From positions 1 through 41,767 of IMG/VR virus record IMGVR_UViG_3300036985_002900: DNA of 41,767 nucleotides. One strand, written 5' to 3'. The notes under the pieces were generated by a model that saw only the letters and a program-made list of their open reading frames with translations, was not told where the DNA came from and searched no databases. This DNA comes from a virus. The position numbers and the translations under genes are program-made. Positions 1 to 7,563 of this stretch are shown here, in pieces (the first letter of the stretch is position 1; each line of letters starts with the position of its first letter).

Positions 1-129
1 AGCCTTATTATTCTTTCTATTACACAATGTAAGATTACAAGGTCTATTATCTTTCTTATTAGATAGAAGATATTCTTTCCATGCTTTATCATTAACTCCT
101 TTAATGTGTATCATACCTATTGCTTTCAT
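1..129 (-). CDS. partial hypothetical protein (N-terminal 43 codons)
   Basis: A leftward reading frame starts at an ATG whose complement is CAT at 127-129 and runs off the window edge without a stop. It begins MKAIGMIHIKGVNDKAWKEY and continues with a segment holding two Cys and several Asn/Lys residues (RPCNLTLCNRKNNK). An alternative start is Met6. The CxxxxC-Asn-rich part is vaguely like a metal-binding or HNH-type module, but too little is visible to name it. It has the same strand as the 111-aa gene at 380-715, so both probably belong to the leftward module that ends here. The start is followed upstream by about 250 bp without a gene. Confidence 0.4.
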   Translation of the reverse strand, partial: MKAIGMIHIKGVNDKAWKEYLLSNKKDNRPCNLTLCNRKNNKA

Positions 130-379
130 AATGCTATATATATTTGTTTAGTTTTCGTTTGTTTGCTCTATTCAATTACCCCTGTTTAATACGTGAAGGT
201 TAACACGTTACCTCTTTTACACCCTTTCGAACAATAAAATTGTTGAAGAATTCTCAGTCTTTAATCCTTTTCATTGAAGAATAGTTATTACGCTCCTCGT
301 AGAAAGTTTTAAAAACTGAGAATAATGTAATATATGTATGATTTGGATGTTAATGATACATATATAAAGAAACAATGGG
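130..379. other. intergenic spacer between two leftward genes
   Basis: No convincing reading frame is seen. The stretch is AT-rich, with a short near-direct repeat (ttgttgaagaat and cattgaagaat, about 242-286) and a 6-bp inverted repeat CTCAGT/ACTGAG near 253 and 314. It should hold the leader and promoter of the partial gene at 1-129, but I could not find a leftward TAnnTTTG box in it. Confidence 0.4.
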
Positions 380-393
380 TTAGTACCCCATTG
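373..393 (-). terminator. hairpin over the stop codon of the 111-aa leftward gene
   Basis: CAATGGG (373-379) pairs with CCCATTG (387-393) across a 7-nt loop, and the stop codon (complement of 380-382) lies in the loop. Read leftward, the stem is followed by a T-rich stretch (TTTCTTTATAT), as in an intrinsic terminator. Confidence 0.5.
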
Positions 394-715
394 CTTCTTC
401 AAAGGTTGCAGCAGTTTTAACAACAGCATCTTCAATAGTTAAGTCTTCCACTTTAACTTCGATTTCATTACTACGATCTCTTTGGATAATCCAACGACCT
501 GCATCATTAAGCTCAAGGTTTAAGTTCATCAGCCCATCTTTAGGACGTCTTCCTGAACGTAACTCTTGGGTAACAGTTGTTGAGCAAAATGCTTCTCTAA
601 CAACTTCACCTTTGCTATCTTTAAGTTTAACCATAATTCTTTTATCACCCATAAGGTTTTGATCTAAGAATACTAACGAACCTTTTTTACCTGTAATGTC
701 AATTACTTTTGCCAT
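380..715 (-). CDS. conserved hypothetical protein, 111 aa, leftward
   Basis: Function not recognised. The protein is soluble and mixed in charge, opens with MAKVIDITGKKGSLVFLDQN, predicts mainly as beta strands in its first 80 residues (alternating hydrophobic pattern), and ends in an acidic helix-like tail (IEDAVVKTAATFEEAMGY). There is no signal peptide or membrane segment. It is the only complete leftward gene in the window and faces away from the packaging operon across a 298-bp regulatory gap, so it may be the first gene of the early or replication half of the genome. That arrangement would fit a small DNA-binding or regulatory protein, but no motif proves it. The ATG is preceded on its strand by an A-rich leader (caaattaaaATG), normal for Bacteroidetes. 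Confidence 0.75.
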   Translation of the reverse strand: MAKVIDITGKKGSLVFLDQNLMGDKRIMVKLKDSKGEVVREAFCSTTVTQELRSGRRPKDGLMNLNLELNDAGRWIIQRDRSNEIEVKVEDLTIEDAVVKTAATFEEAMGY

Positions 716-751
716 TTTAATTTGATTTTGATTAACGAGTGTTTTGTCAAA

Positions 752-792
752 TGGGGACTACCCCAACCACTCGAATTATTGGTGGGGTTTTT
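752..792 (+). terminator. competing hairpins with a T-run (attenuator-like)
   Basis: CCCCA at 761-765 can pair with TGGGG at 752-756 (4-nt loop ACTA). Alternatively CCCC/ACCA (761-769, one A bulged) can pair with TGGTGGGG at 780-787, followed directly by TTTTT at 788-792. The two structures exclude each other. No rightward gene is visible upstream, so its use is unclear. On the other strand it would lie in the leader of the leftward gene. Confidence 0.3.
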
Positions 793-930
793 GTTGGGAT
801 GGGTCAACTCCCCCATATACACGATGGGTATTAAAATTTTGGGAAAAAAATTTTTCTCAGGCACAGAAAACACCACGAAAAAAATATTTTCTTCTACAGC
901 GTTTTTATCACGAAAAAAGTTTTTACCTTT

Positions 931-945
931 GGTGGGTGGGTGGGG
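931..945 (+). other. G-quadruplex motif upstream of the packaging operon promoter
   Basis: Four G-runs (2, 3, 3 and 4 G) separated by single T residues. Such short loops favour a stable two-tetrad quadruplex, or a three-tetrad one with a vacancy. It sits 13 bp upstream of the -33 element at 958-961 in otherwise AT-rich DNA. Confidence 0.5.
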
Positions 946-957
946 TGTATATAATAT

Positions 958-990
958 TTTGTTGTGTGTAATTATTTTTGTATATCTTTG
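958..990 (+). promoter_or_regulatory. Bacteroidetes-type promoter for the packaging operon
   Basis: TTTG at 958-961, a 21-bp spacer, then TATCTTTG at 983-990, an exact match to the TAnnTTTG -7 box used by the primary sigma factor of Bacteroidetes. Transcription would begin near 995-1000, just before ATAAACCAAA (997-1006) and the ATG at 1014. Confidence 0.6.
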
Positions 991-1013
991 TTCTTAATAA
1001 ACCAAATAATATA

Positions 1014-1367
1014 ATGATAGTTCAGAAATTAAAAAGAAACGTACAGGATGATATAGCTCTTGCTGAGAAGTATTATTCTATTCTTTCAGATGTTAATTCT
1101 TTAAATCTAACTACGAGAGAAATACAATTGATTGCTTTTACAGCTGTGAGAGGTAATATTACGAATGCCAATGTAAGGGAAGAATTTTGTACAAAACATA
1201 ACACAACAAATCCTACGATTAACAACATAATTAGTAAGTTGAAAAAGGTTGGTGTATTTGTTAAGGAGAAGAACATGGTGAAAGTTAATCCTGTTATAGT
1301 GTTAGATTTTAATAAGGATGTATTCCTTGCAATAACATTGAAGCATGATGACAAACAAACCTCCTAG
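1014..1367 (+). CDS. winged-helix-like protein, probable DNA-binding, 117 aa
   Basis: I chose the ATG at 1014 because it lies about 20 nt after the predicted transcription start and has the A/T leader typical of this genome; an upstream TTG start would lie within the promoter. After a short N-terminal helix, residues about 30-105 (LTTREIQLIAFTAVRG, then NPTINNIISKLKKVGVFVK, then a hydrophobic strand pair) have the layout of a winged helix-turn-helix. Residues around 68-86 would be the recognition helix and the final MVKVNPVIVLDF the wing. As first gene of the rightward operon it could be a packaging-site or regulatory DNA-binding protein; the target is unknown. Its end overlaps the next gene by 23 nt, so translation is probably coupled. 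Confidence 0.7.
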   Translation: MIVQKLKRNVQDDIALAEKYYSILSDVNSLNLTTREIQLIAFTAVRGNITNANVREEFCTKHNTTNPTINNIISKLKKVGVFVKEKNMVKVNPVIVLDFNKDVFLAITLKHDDKQTS

Positions 1368-1737
1368 TATGTCTATTAAGGAATTCCTTGTTAAGAAGAT
1401 TGCTATTAATAAGGTGTGTGATAAGATGATTTCTGAGAAGACAATTGATACAATTATTTCACATCAATTTGATTCTGCTAATGCAGCTACAGCTACAAAC
1501 AATTCAATTGAGATTTCTGGATTTGGAAAGTTTGTGTTTAATGAGAAACGTGGTGTTAAGCTGATGCAGAAATACACAGAACAAGTAGAGTATTATTCCA
1601 AGATGTTATCTTCAGAGCTAACAGAAGCAGAAAGAAGAAACGCAGAAATGAGACTAGAGTCTATTAATAATAATGTCAAAGCTTTAAAACCAAAACTAAA
1701 TGAGCCTAGCACAAATAATCGAGGGATGGAGGAATAA
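1345..1737 (+). CDS. IHF/HU-like DNA-binding or structural protein, 130 aa
   Basis: Residues about 10-75 resemble the HU/IHF fold: a helical start (IKEFLVKKIAINKVCDKMIS), a second helix (EKTIDTIISHQFDSANAATA) and the strand pair around ISGFGKFVFN, which corresponds to the conserved GFGxF turn of HU proteins. The C-terminal half (about 78-125) is a charged predicted coiled coil. IHF-like proteins are recurrent in crAss-like genomes, where some are virion proteins rather than nucleoid proteins. The start could also be the next ATG at 1348. A second IHF-like gene lies at 23064-23540. Identification rests on the GFG motif and layout; I am fairly sure of the fold but not of the role. Confidence 0.65.
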   Translation: MMTNKPPSMSIKEFLVKKIAINKVCDKMISEKTIDTIISHQFDSANAATATNNSIEISGFGKFVFNEKRGVKLMQKYTEQVEYYSKMLSSELTEAERRNAEMRLESINNNVKALKPKLNEPSTNNRGMEE

Positions 1738-1954
1738 CCTTCTCCCTTCAGAAGAAGAAAAAGAATTGATTCAGCAAGTGAGTGATTCAAGGATGTTAGT
1801 GTGTAATGAATGCGAACACGTTTCCACAAAGCACAAGTCTGTTCGTCCAGATGTACATTGCGTAAATTGTGGATGTACGTTGGCAGCTAAAACAAAATGT
1901 TTATCTTGTGAATGTCCTTTAAAGAAATGGACAGCCATAGAAAAAAATACGTAA
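1700..1954 (+). CDS. small Cys-rich zinc-ribbon-like protein (DUF6171-like), 84 aa
   Basis: The start at 1700 overlaps the preceding gene by 38 nt. I keep it because the N-terminal IIEGWRNNLLPSEEEKEL segment fits the usual start of this family. Eight cysteines follow at residues 35, 38, 54, 57, 59, 67, 70 and 72 (CNEC, CVNCGC, CLSCECPLKKW), enough for two metal sites. The final CP-LKKW box matches small phage proteins with CGC...KT..C..CP..KW. Such proteins are common next to terminase genes, and their function is not established. A small zinc protein assisting packaging or head assembly is a guess from position. The long overlap suggests translational coupling. Confidence 0.7.
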   Translation: MSLAQIIEGWRNNLLPSEEEKELIQQVSDSRMLVCNECEHVSTKHKSVRPDVHCVNCGCTLAAKTKCLSCECPLKKWTAIEKNT

Positions 1955-1957
1955 GCG

Positions 1958-2212
1958 ATGGAAGCAAATGAAGATTTTAAAGTTACAAAGATTCCTCTAG
2001 AGATGTTCATTAATCTCCTTGTTATATTATATGAGGAAGGAGCAAACTTTATTGATCTTTCTGCACAGGTTGACAAAGATGAAGAAACAGACACAATTAA
2101 GATAGGTGTTCAAGAAGATTATTATGATAATGACAATGAGGATGAAGACGATGATATACAACCAGCAAAAATTATTAAACTGTCAGATGATGACATTAAC
2201 GATTTAATATAA
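1958..2212 (+). CDS. small acidic hypothetical protein, 84 aa
   Basis: Function not recognised. The first 45 residues contain a hydrophobic helix-like segment (IPLEMFINLLVILYEEGANFIDLSAQ). The second half is very acidic, including a run of Asp/Glu/Asn (DYYDNDNEDEDDDIQ), before a final hydrophobic strand (AKIIKLSDDDINDLI). There is no signal peptide or transmembrane segment. It starts 3 nt after the previous stop, and its stop overlaps the next start as TAATG. In a packaging operon a strongly acidic protein could mimic DNA or act as a small chaperone, but nothing in the sequence shows this. Confidence 0.7.
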   Translation: MEANEDFKVTKIPLEMFINLLVILYEEGANFIDLSAQVDKDEETDTIKIGVQEDYYDNDNEDEDDDIQPAKIIKLSDDDINDLI

Positions 2213-2469
2213 TGGCTGCTAGTTTCTATAACCAGAGTTTAAAAGCTTTATCAAAGCTTGACAAACTTTTCCCTTTACAATCATTAGGGAAACACATTGC
2301 TACAGCAATGGATGGACATTGCATAGAGAATCTTTCCAATAGGGAGTTCTACAACATATTAAATGATTACATCATAGAGCTTGAATCAGGAGTTCCATAT
2401 TGCGAAGACTTAGAACAGATTATACAAGAGGGCCTCGATTTAAACCACATTCTTGACGAGGAAGAATAA
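2212..2469 (+). CDS. hypothetical protein, 85 aa
   Basis: Function not recognised. Predicted all-helical: an N-terminal segment with several Ser/Lys/Leu residues (SFYNQSLKALSKLDKLFPLQS), a central Cys-containing stretch (DGHCIENLSNREFYNILNDYI) and an acidic C-terminus (EDLEQIIQEGLDLNHILDEEE). It is translationally coupled to the gene before it by a TAATG overlap and is followed 13 nt later by the terminase small-subunit candidate. No cofactor or catalytic motif is visible. Confidence 0.7.
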   Translation: MAASFYNQSLKALSKLDKLFPLQSLGKHIATAMDGHCIENLSNREFYNILNDYIIELESGVPYCEDLEQIIQEGLDLNHILDEEE

Positions 2470-2482
2470 CAAAAACTAAATT

Positions 2483-2818
2483 ATGGCAGCGTTAAAGAAA
2501 ACTACATACATTAATACAGAACTTGATTGGGCTGAGGAACAATTGTCTAGCTGGAAACAATACGTTGATGCAAATCCTATGCACACATTAGAGGATAGAA
2601 TCAAGTGGAAAGAAACCAAAGCTGGTGGAGCAATGCCAATGGTTATTGCATCTATTGAAGCACAAGGAAAATTTATTCAGGAGACAATGAAAAATTACTT
2701 AGCTTTGCTCGAAGTTGTAGACAAGCTACGTGAGAAAGAAGAAGCCAAGAAAGTGGAGACACGAGGTGGTCAAGAACTTAGCTCAATGGCTGAAGACTTC
2801 ATAAAAGGAAGACGATAA
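2483..2818 (+). CDS. candidate terminase small subunit, 111 aa
   Basis: Assigned mainly by position: it ends at 2818 and the large terminase begins at 2819. The protein is almost entirely helical. There is a N-terminal segment with Trp residues (LDWAEEQLSSWKQYVD), then a long predicted coiled coil (MVIASIEAQGKFIQETMKNYLALLEVVDKLREKEEAKK, about 52-90), and a basic end (AEDFIKGRR). Small terminase subunits typically have a central helical oligomerisation core and charged ends, which agrees. A clear N-terminal helix-turn-helix is not visible, so a coiled-coil head-assembly protein remains possible. Confidence 0.45.
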   Translation: MAALKKTTYINTELDWAEEQLSSWKQYVDANPMHTLEDRIKWKETKAGGAMPMVIASIEAQGKFIQETMKNYLALLEVVDKLREKEEAKKVETRGGQELSSMAEDFIKGRR

Positions 2819-4840
2819 ATGAAACTACATAATATAGAATACAAGGATTGGTTCATCAATCAAGGACGTATTCCAGATAAAGGTTCTGATGAATACAAAG
2901 CATTCTTCAACTTCCACAAGGAATTATGTATGAATGGTGCTATGATGGATGGACAATACATCAATCCCTTTCTATATTGGCATTTAAATATATGGCATAC
3001 AGAGGTAGATATCATAGATGAATATGGTAGAATAAACCAGAAGTATGCTAACCCACTACTTAGAGATAATGAGTGGTTAGTTACAAATGAAATTGACAGA
3101 GCACATAAAGAAAAGAAAGGCTTAGTTATACTAGGTATTCGTCGTTTTGCTAAGTCTGTTATTGAGGCTTCATATATAGGACATGGTGCTACATTTGATG
3201 AGAACTCACAGAACATTATTGCAGGACTGAATGCTCCTGATATCAAGCTTATTACAGATAAGATTGACAAAGGATTGAACTTCTTACCAGAAGCATGGAG
3301 ATGGCAGAGGGTAGAAGACAATTGGAAAAACCAAGTTACATTAGGGATCAAGACAAAAGCAGGAGAGCGAATCCCCTTTTCTCAGATCCTTATTCGTAAC
3401 TTAGATGGTGGTAATAATGAAGAAGCTATTGCAGGTACAAAACCACGTAGACTAATCATTGACGAGATAGGTAAAGGAAGTTTTTTACGAGGACTTCAAG
3501 CAGCAACACCTGGATTTACAACACCATTTGGTTGGGGTTGTAGTCCTATTCTTACAGGGACAGGTGGGGACATGAAGATGTTCATGGATGCAAAGAGTTT
3601 AATGTTTGACGTAGACAATTTTAATTTTCTTACGTATAATAATGCAAAAGATGAGAGTAGAGTTCATGGACTTTTCATCTCACATAAATATAGAATGGAA
3701 GCCAAGGAAGAATCTTCTCTTGGTGCATTCTTAGAAAAACCAGAAGGCTCTTCTTTACATCAAGTGAAGATGATGGTATCTAATGAAGAATTAGCCACAA
3801 AGATTACAAATGACAATCTCGAAAAGCTTAAAAAAGCAGGAGATAGAATTGCTTATTTAAAGGAGAAGATGTACTACCCACAAGAAGTGGATGACATATT
3901 CTTGAATGAAGATACAAACATCTTTGATATTGAAGCAGCTAAACGTCAGAAAGCCAGACTGTTAGCGCAAGAAAGAACAGGAACTCCTGTTGTTCTATAT
4001 GATGATGGACAAGGTGTAAAGCATGAGTTCTCAGATAGATTACCAATTACAAATTTTCCATTAAAGAATAGTGATCAAAAAGATGCTCCTGTAGTTATAT
4101 ATGAGTTTCCTGTAGACACTCCTCCATATGGACTTTATGTTGCAGGAATTGACCCCTATAGACAAGGTAAGTCTGCATATTCTACATCATTAGGATCTGT
4201 GTACATATATAAACGTATGCATGCTATAGCTGGAGAGAAATACCAGGATATGTTTGTAGCTAGTTATTGTGCACGTCCTGACAAAAAAGAAACATGGGAA
4301 GAACAGGCACGACTATTGATTAAGTATTACAATGCTAGAGCATTGTGTGAGAATGATGAGATTTCCTTTATAGATTATATGATTTCAAAAGGAGATGCTC
4401 ATTACTTAGAACGTCAACCTGATTGGTTGAAAGAGATAGTTCCCAACACTACTGTGAGACGTGACTATGGCATACATAGATCTGCTGAGAAAATTAGAGA
4501 CTTCCTACATGGATGTCTTAAGAAATATACAGAAGAAGCAATACACGTAGAGAAAGATGACGATGGAAACATCATCTCTGAAACAAAAGGTATGTCAAAG
4601 ATATTTGATCCTGTGCTTCTTGAAGAAATGATTCAGTATAATGAGGATGGTAACTTTGATAGAATCATTGCTGCAGAATTAGCTGTAGCATTAGCCATGA
4701 AGTTAGATCCTATAATGGGAAGAACTGGTGGTAAAGAAGATGAAAGAATTACATCATTGTATAGGACAAAGAAAAAGAATTCTTTGTTTGCAGAATCAAG
4801 TGGAATGTTTAATAATAAAAAACGTAAATTGTTTACATAA
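2819..4840 (+). CDS. terL: large terminase subunit (packaging ATPase-nuclease), 673 aa
   Basis: This motor protein pumps genome DNA into the procapsid and cuts it. The ATPase half shows a deviant Walker A (GIRRFAKS, 106-113, with the RRxxKS form common in terminases), Walker B LIIDE (212-216) with its catalytic Glu, and a coupling motif SPILTGTGG (242-250). The nuclease half has the RNase-H-like order of acidic residues: D445 in VAGIDPY, E511 in LCEND, and an Asp near 613 in FDRIIAAELAVALAM. The length is normal for crAss-like TerL. The stop overlaps the portal start as TAATG, and the start directly follows the TerS candidate. Residue assignments in the nuclease are by pattern. Confidence 0.92.
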   Translation: MKLHNIEYKDWFINQGRIPDKGSDEYKAFFNFHKELCMNGAMMDGQYINPFLYWHLNIWHTEVDIIDEYGRINQKYANPLLRDNEWLVTNEIDRAHKEKKGLVILGIRRFAKSVIEASYIGHGATFDENSQNIIAGLNAPDIKLITDKIDKGLNFLPEAWRWQRVEDNWKNQVTLGIKTKAGERIPFSQILIRNLDGGNNEEAIAGTKPRRLIIDEIGKGSFLRGLQAATPGFTTPFGWGCSPILTGTGGDMKMFMDAKSLMFDVDNFNFLTYNNAKDESRVHGLFISHKYRMEAKEESSLGAFLEKPEGSSLHQVKMMVSNEELATKITNDNLEKLKKAGDRIAYLKEKMYYPQEVDDIFLNEDTNIFDIEAAKRQKARLLAQERTGTPVVLYDDGQGVKHEFSDRLPITNFPLKNSDQKDAPVVIYEFPVDTPPYGLYVAGIDPYRQGKSAYSTSLGSVYIYKRMHAIAGEKYQDMFVASYCARPDKKETWEEQARLLIKYYNARALCENDEISFIDYMISKGDAHYLERQPDWLKEIVPNTTVRRDYGIHRSAEKIRDFLHGCLKKYTEEAIHVEKDDDGNIISETKGMSKIFDPVLLEEMIQYNEDGNFDRIIAAELAVALAMKLDPIMGRTGGKEDERITSLYRTKKKNSLFAESSGMFNNKKRKLFT

Positions 4841-7425
4841 TGGCAATAATTAGATATACGAAAGATGCTACAATACGCTATGCGTATTTAAATATCTTTC
4901 CAGATCAGTTCAAAACTGAAAAAGAAAAGCAAGATGAAAGTTGGATTAAAAATACAATGGACTATTTTGCCAATAAAGCATATGCTGAATATGTGAAGAA
5001 CAGAGACACCTTTGTAAAGAACTATGATCTTATGAAGGGTATTCTGAGAATGGAAGATTTCTATCAAGAACCACATGTAAAAAGTTTTACAGACATGTTA
5101 GAAGCTGATCTTCAACTTCCTGCATATGTAAAACACTATTCTATTGTTACCACTCCTGTTAATGAATTAGTTGGAGAAATAAGTAAACGTCCTGATACTT
5201 ACAGAGTTAAGGCATTTGATGATGACAGTCAATCAGAAGAATTACAATTCAAGACAGATGTTCTGCAACAATTTGTTATAAATCAAGTTAAACAAAAGAT
5301 TTATGAGAAAGCAGCAATGGAAGGTCAAGAAGTTTCTGATGAAGAAGTTCAACAAATGACAATGGATGAAGTTAAAGAAGAATTAGATTCTTATACATCT
5401 ATTGCAGAAAAATGGGCTAACCATATCCTTACATGTCAAAAAGCAGAATTTAATATAAAAGAAAAATCAGAAGACGCATTTAGAGATCTTCTAATATCAG
5501 CAAGAGAATTTTATCACATATATGAAGACAACTCGAAACTTGGATTTAACATCGAAGTCGCTAATCCAAAAAACACTTGGTTTCTCACTACCCCTGATAG
5601 AAAGTGGGTTTCAGATCCCACAGGCAGAGCTCAGGGTGCTTATGCTGCTGGTACAGTACAGGTTATGGAGTTATCAGAGATCATTGAAGCTGTCCCAGAT
5701 CTTACGAAAGAGGAAATCGACCACTTACGCTCGTCACTCCAAGACTATGGACTTATCAACGTTAGAGAATCTAATCTTGGGAATCCTAATGCTCCTGAAG
5801 GTATCGATTCTGTAGTTTACGATACATATGATCCTCTTGTGTTACAAACAAGAATGATGATTGAGTCTGAGATGAAAGAGAACAATGATGGACTTAAAGA
5901 CTTCTTAGGGCTAACGTCTAACGTTAGTTCATTTGGTTATAAGTATGTTGTTGTACGTAGCTATTGGATTTCTAAAAAGAAAATTGGTAAGCTTATTTAC
6001 GTTGATGATATGGGTAATGAACAATCTACACTTGTTGATGAAAACTATAAGTCTGGAAGTATACCTACACAACAATCATTAGAATGGGGATGGATTAATC
6101 AATGGTATCAAGGAACTAAGATTGGTCCAGATATCTATCACATCAAACCATTCAAGTTATTAAACTACTGTCCTATTATAGGTACAACATATGAGGTGAA
6201 GAATACAGAGGCCAGATCTTTGGTAGATCTTATGAAGCCTTTCCAAGTTATATATAATGTATGTATGAACCAATTGTACAAACTTCTTGAGAAAGAAGTT
6301 GGTAAGGTTCAACTTATGTCATTACGTCACATTCCCATTCCTAAAGATGGAGATGCACAAGATGCTCTTGACATATGGGAAATGGAAGCACGTAATAGAG
6401 GAGTTGTATTTATTGATGACTCTCCAGAGAATTTAAAAGCTCCAAGTTCATTCAACCAATTTACAGCTCTTGACCTTACACGTACGCAGGAGATACAATC
6501 TCGTTACACACTTGCACAAGAAATGAAGAATGAATGTTGGGAACTTGTAGGTATGACAAGACAACGTATGGGATCTGTTGCAGCTTCTGAAACTGCTACA
6601 GGTACTAACACTGCAATGCAACAAAGCTACTCTCAAACAGAACCTTTATTTATTGCACATGAATATGTAATGGGTCAGCTCTATCAAGCAATCATTGATG
6701 CAGCATTGTTTATAGAAAGTGATAAGCCCCAGTCTACGCTTTCATATATTACATCTGAGGGAGAATCTGCATTTGTACAAGTAAATGGTTCAGATTTAAA
6801 ATTCAGAGACTTAAAAGTGTTCCCAACGAATCGTCCTGAAGATACTCAAATGTTTAATGAGCTTAGACAATTGGCACAACCTTTGATGCAGAATGGTGGT
6901 TCATTATATGATGTTATTGAATTATACAGCACTAAGTCTATGAGAGAGATGAAGAAAACCTTCAAGGATCTTAGAGATAAACAAGATGCTATACAACAAC
7001 AACAGCAACAAACTCAACAACAACAAGTTGAACAACAAGGTCAAATTGCAGAAGCTCAAATGCAACAAGCAGTACAATTGCAACAAGAGAAACAAGCTCA
7101 TGATGATTATCAAAATGAACTTGATAGATTATCTAGAGAGAAGATTGCTATCATTCAAGCTACAGGATTTGGTAAAGTGGAAAGTGAAGACACTAATCAG
7201 AACACAATTCCTGATGTGTTAGAAATGAGTAAGCTTACACAAGAGCAAGATAAAGCTGGTAAAGAATATGCTAGCACCATGGCTGACATTCAATTGAAAA
7301 ATAAACAAGCTTCTGATAAAATGTCTATAGAAAGAGAGAAGTTACAAGTGGCTAGAGAGAATATGGCAAACGATCTTGCTGTTGCAAAAGAGAATGCTAA
7401 GGGCAGAAATAACAAAAAAAAGTAA
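4840..7425 (+). CDS. portal protein, 861 aa
   Basis: Portal proteins form the dodecameric ring at one capsid vertex through which DNA enters and leaves. Support comes from position (TAATG-coupled to terL, upstream of scaffold and capsid genes), size, and portal-like sequence: an N-terminal region binding the vertex, a long central stem/wing part, and a helical C-terminal crown. Residues about 715-770 are Gln-rich (encoded by CAA/CAG repeats at about 6991-7090) and continue as a charged coiled coil rich in Gln, Glu and Lys to the end (NNKKK). This tail could form the barrel or contact internal cargo. A Gln-rich extension is a variable part of such proteins. I am confident in the portal call but have no structure-level residue evidence. 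Confidence 0.85.
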   Translation: MAIIRYTKDATIRYAYLNIFPDQFKTEKEKQDESWIKNTMDYFANKAYAEYVKNRDTFVKNYDLMKGILRMEDFYQEPHVKSFTDMLEADLQLPAYVKHYSIVTTPVNELVGEISKRPDTYRVKAFDDDSQSEELQFKTDVLQQFVINQVKQKIYEKAAMEGQEVSDEEVQQMTMDEVKEELDSYTSIAEKWANHILTCQKAEFNIKEKSEDAFRDLLISAREFYHIYEDNSKLGFNIEVANPKNTWFLTTPDRKWVSDPTGRAQGAYAAGTVQVMELSEIIEAVPDLTKEEIDHLRSSLQDYGLINVRESNLGNPNAPEGIDSVVYDTYDPLVLQTRMMIESEMKENNDGLKDFLGLTSNVSSFGYKYVVVRSYWISKKKIGKLIYVDDMGNEQSTLVDENYKSGSIPTQQSLEWGWINQWYQGTKIGPDIYHIKPFKLLNYCPIIGTTYEVKNTEARSLVDLMKPFQVIYNVCMNQLYKLLEKEVGKVQLMSLRHIPIPKDGDAQDALDIWEMEARNRGVVFIDDSPENLKAPSSFNQFTALDLTRTQEIQSRYTLAQEMKNECWELVGMTRQRMGSVAASETATGTNTAMQQSYSQTEPLFIAHEYVMGQLYQAIIDAALFIESDKPQSTLSYITSEGESAFVQVNGSDLKFRDLKVFPTNRPEDTQMFNELRQLAQPLMQNGGSLYDVIELYSTKSMREMKKTFKDLRDKQDAIQQQQQQTQQQQVEQQGQIAEAQMQQAVQLQQEKQAHDDYQNELDRLSREKIAIIQATGFGKVESEDTNQNTIPDVLEMSKLTQEQDKAGKEYASTMADIQLKNKQASDKMSIEREKLQVARENMANDLAVAKENAKGRNNKKK

Positions 7426-7451
7426 TAAATCTTAAGGGAGAGTAAACATTA

Positions 7452-7480
7452 ATGCTATATTACAACAAAAATTATAGCAT
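7452..7480. terminator. 8-bp hairpin after the portal gene
   Basis: ATGCTATA (7452-7459) and TATAGCAT (7473-7480) form a perfect inverted repeat with a 13-nt loop. It is AT-rich and lacks a following T-run, so it is at best a weak terminator or a processing site between the packaging genes and the capsid genes. Confidence 0.3.
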
Positions 7481-7495
7481 ATTGGTAACTAATCC

Positions 7496-7544
7496 TTTGA
7501 AATTAAATATTGTTAAATTAGTTTTACACGTAATATAAACCAAA
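7496..7544 (+). promoter_or_regulatory. candidate promoter and leader for the scaffold/capsid genes
   Basis: TTTG at 7496-7499, a 19-bp spacer, then TAGTTTTA at 7519-7526 (TAnnTTTG with one mismatch). Eight bases later comes TATAAACCAAA (7534-7544), the same leader motif found after the promoter at 958-990, and the ATG follows at 7564. The repeated arrangement supports the call. Confidence 0.45.
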
Positions 7545-7563
7545 TATTAAACACAACTACATT

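Larger units (their letters stand above)
716..1013. promoter_or_regulatory. divergent intergenic control region
   Basis: These 298 bp separate the leftward gene (start 715) from the rightward packaging operon (start 1014). In order they hold a competing-hairpin pair with a T-run (752-792), repeated A/T-tracts (833-855, 878-890, 902-924) including the direct repeat CACGAAAAAA at 874-883 and 909-918, four closely spaced G-runs (931-945), and a Bacteroidetes-type promoter (958-990). The reading frames through the region consist of homopolymer runs and look non-coding. A role in switching between the two transcription directions, or as an origin, is inference. Confidence 0.6.

Noticed and set aside
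722-997. Rightward reading frames in the divergent region (91 and 75 aa)
   Set aside because: They run through A/T homopolymers, G-runs and the promoter, have an abnormal amino-acid mix and overlap the predicted -33 and -7 elements. Treated as non-coding.
978-1013. Extended start (TTG at 978) for the winged-helix-like gene
   Set aside because: It would start within the promoter and before the predicted transcription start; ATG at 1014 fits better.
2860-3351. Leftward frame of 163 aa inside the large terminase gene
   Set aside because: Antisense shadow of a clearly conserved gene; no leader or promoter and unusual Cys/Ser-rich composition.
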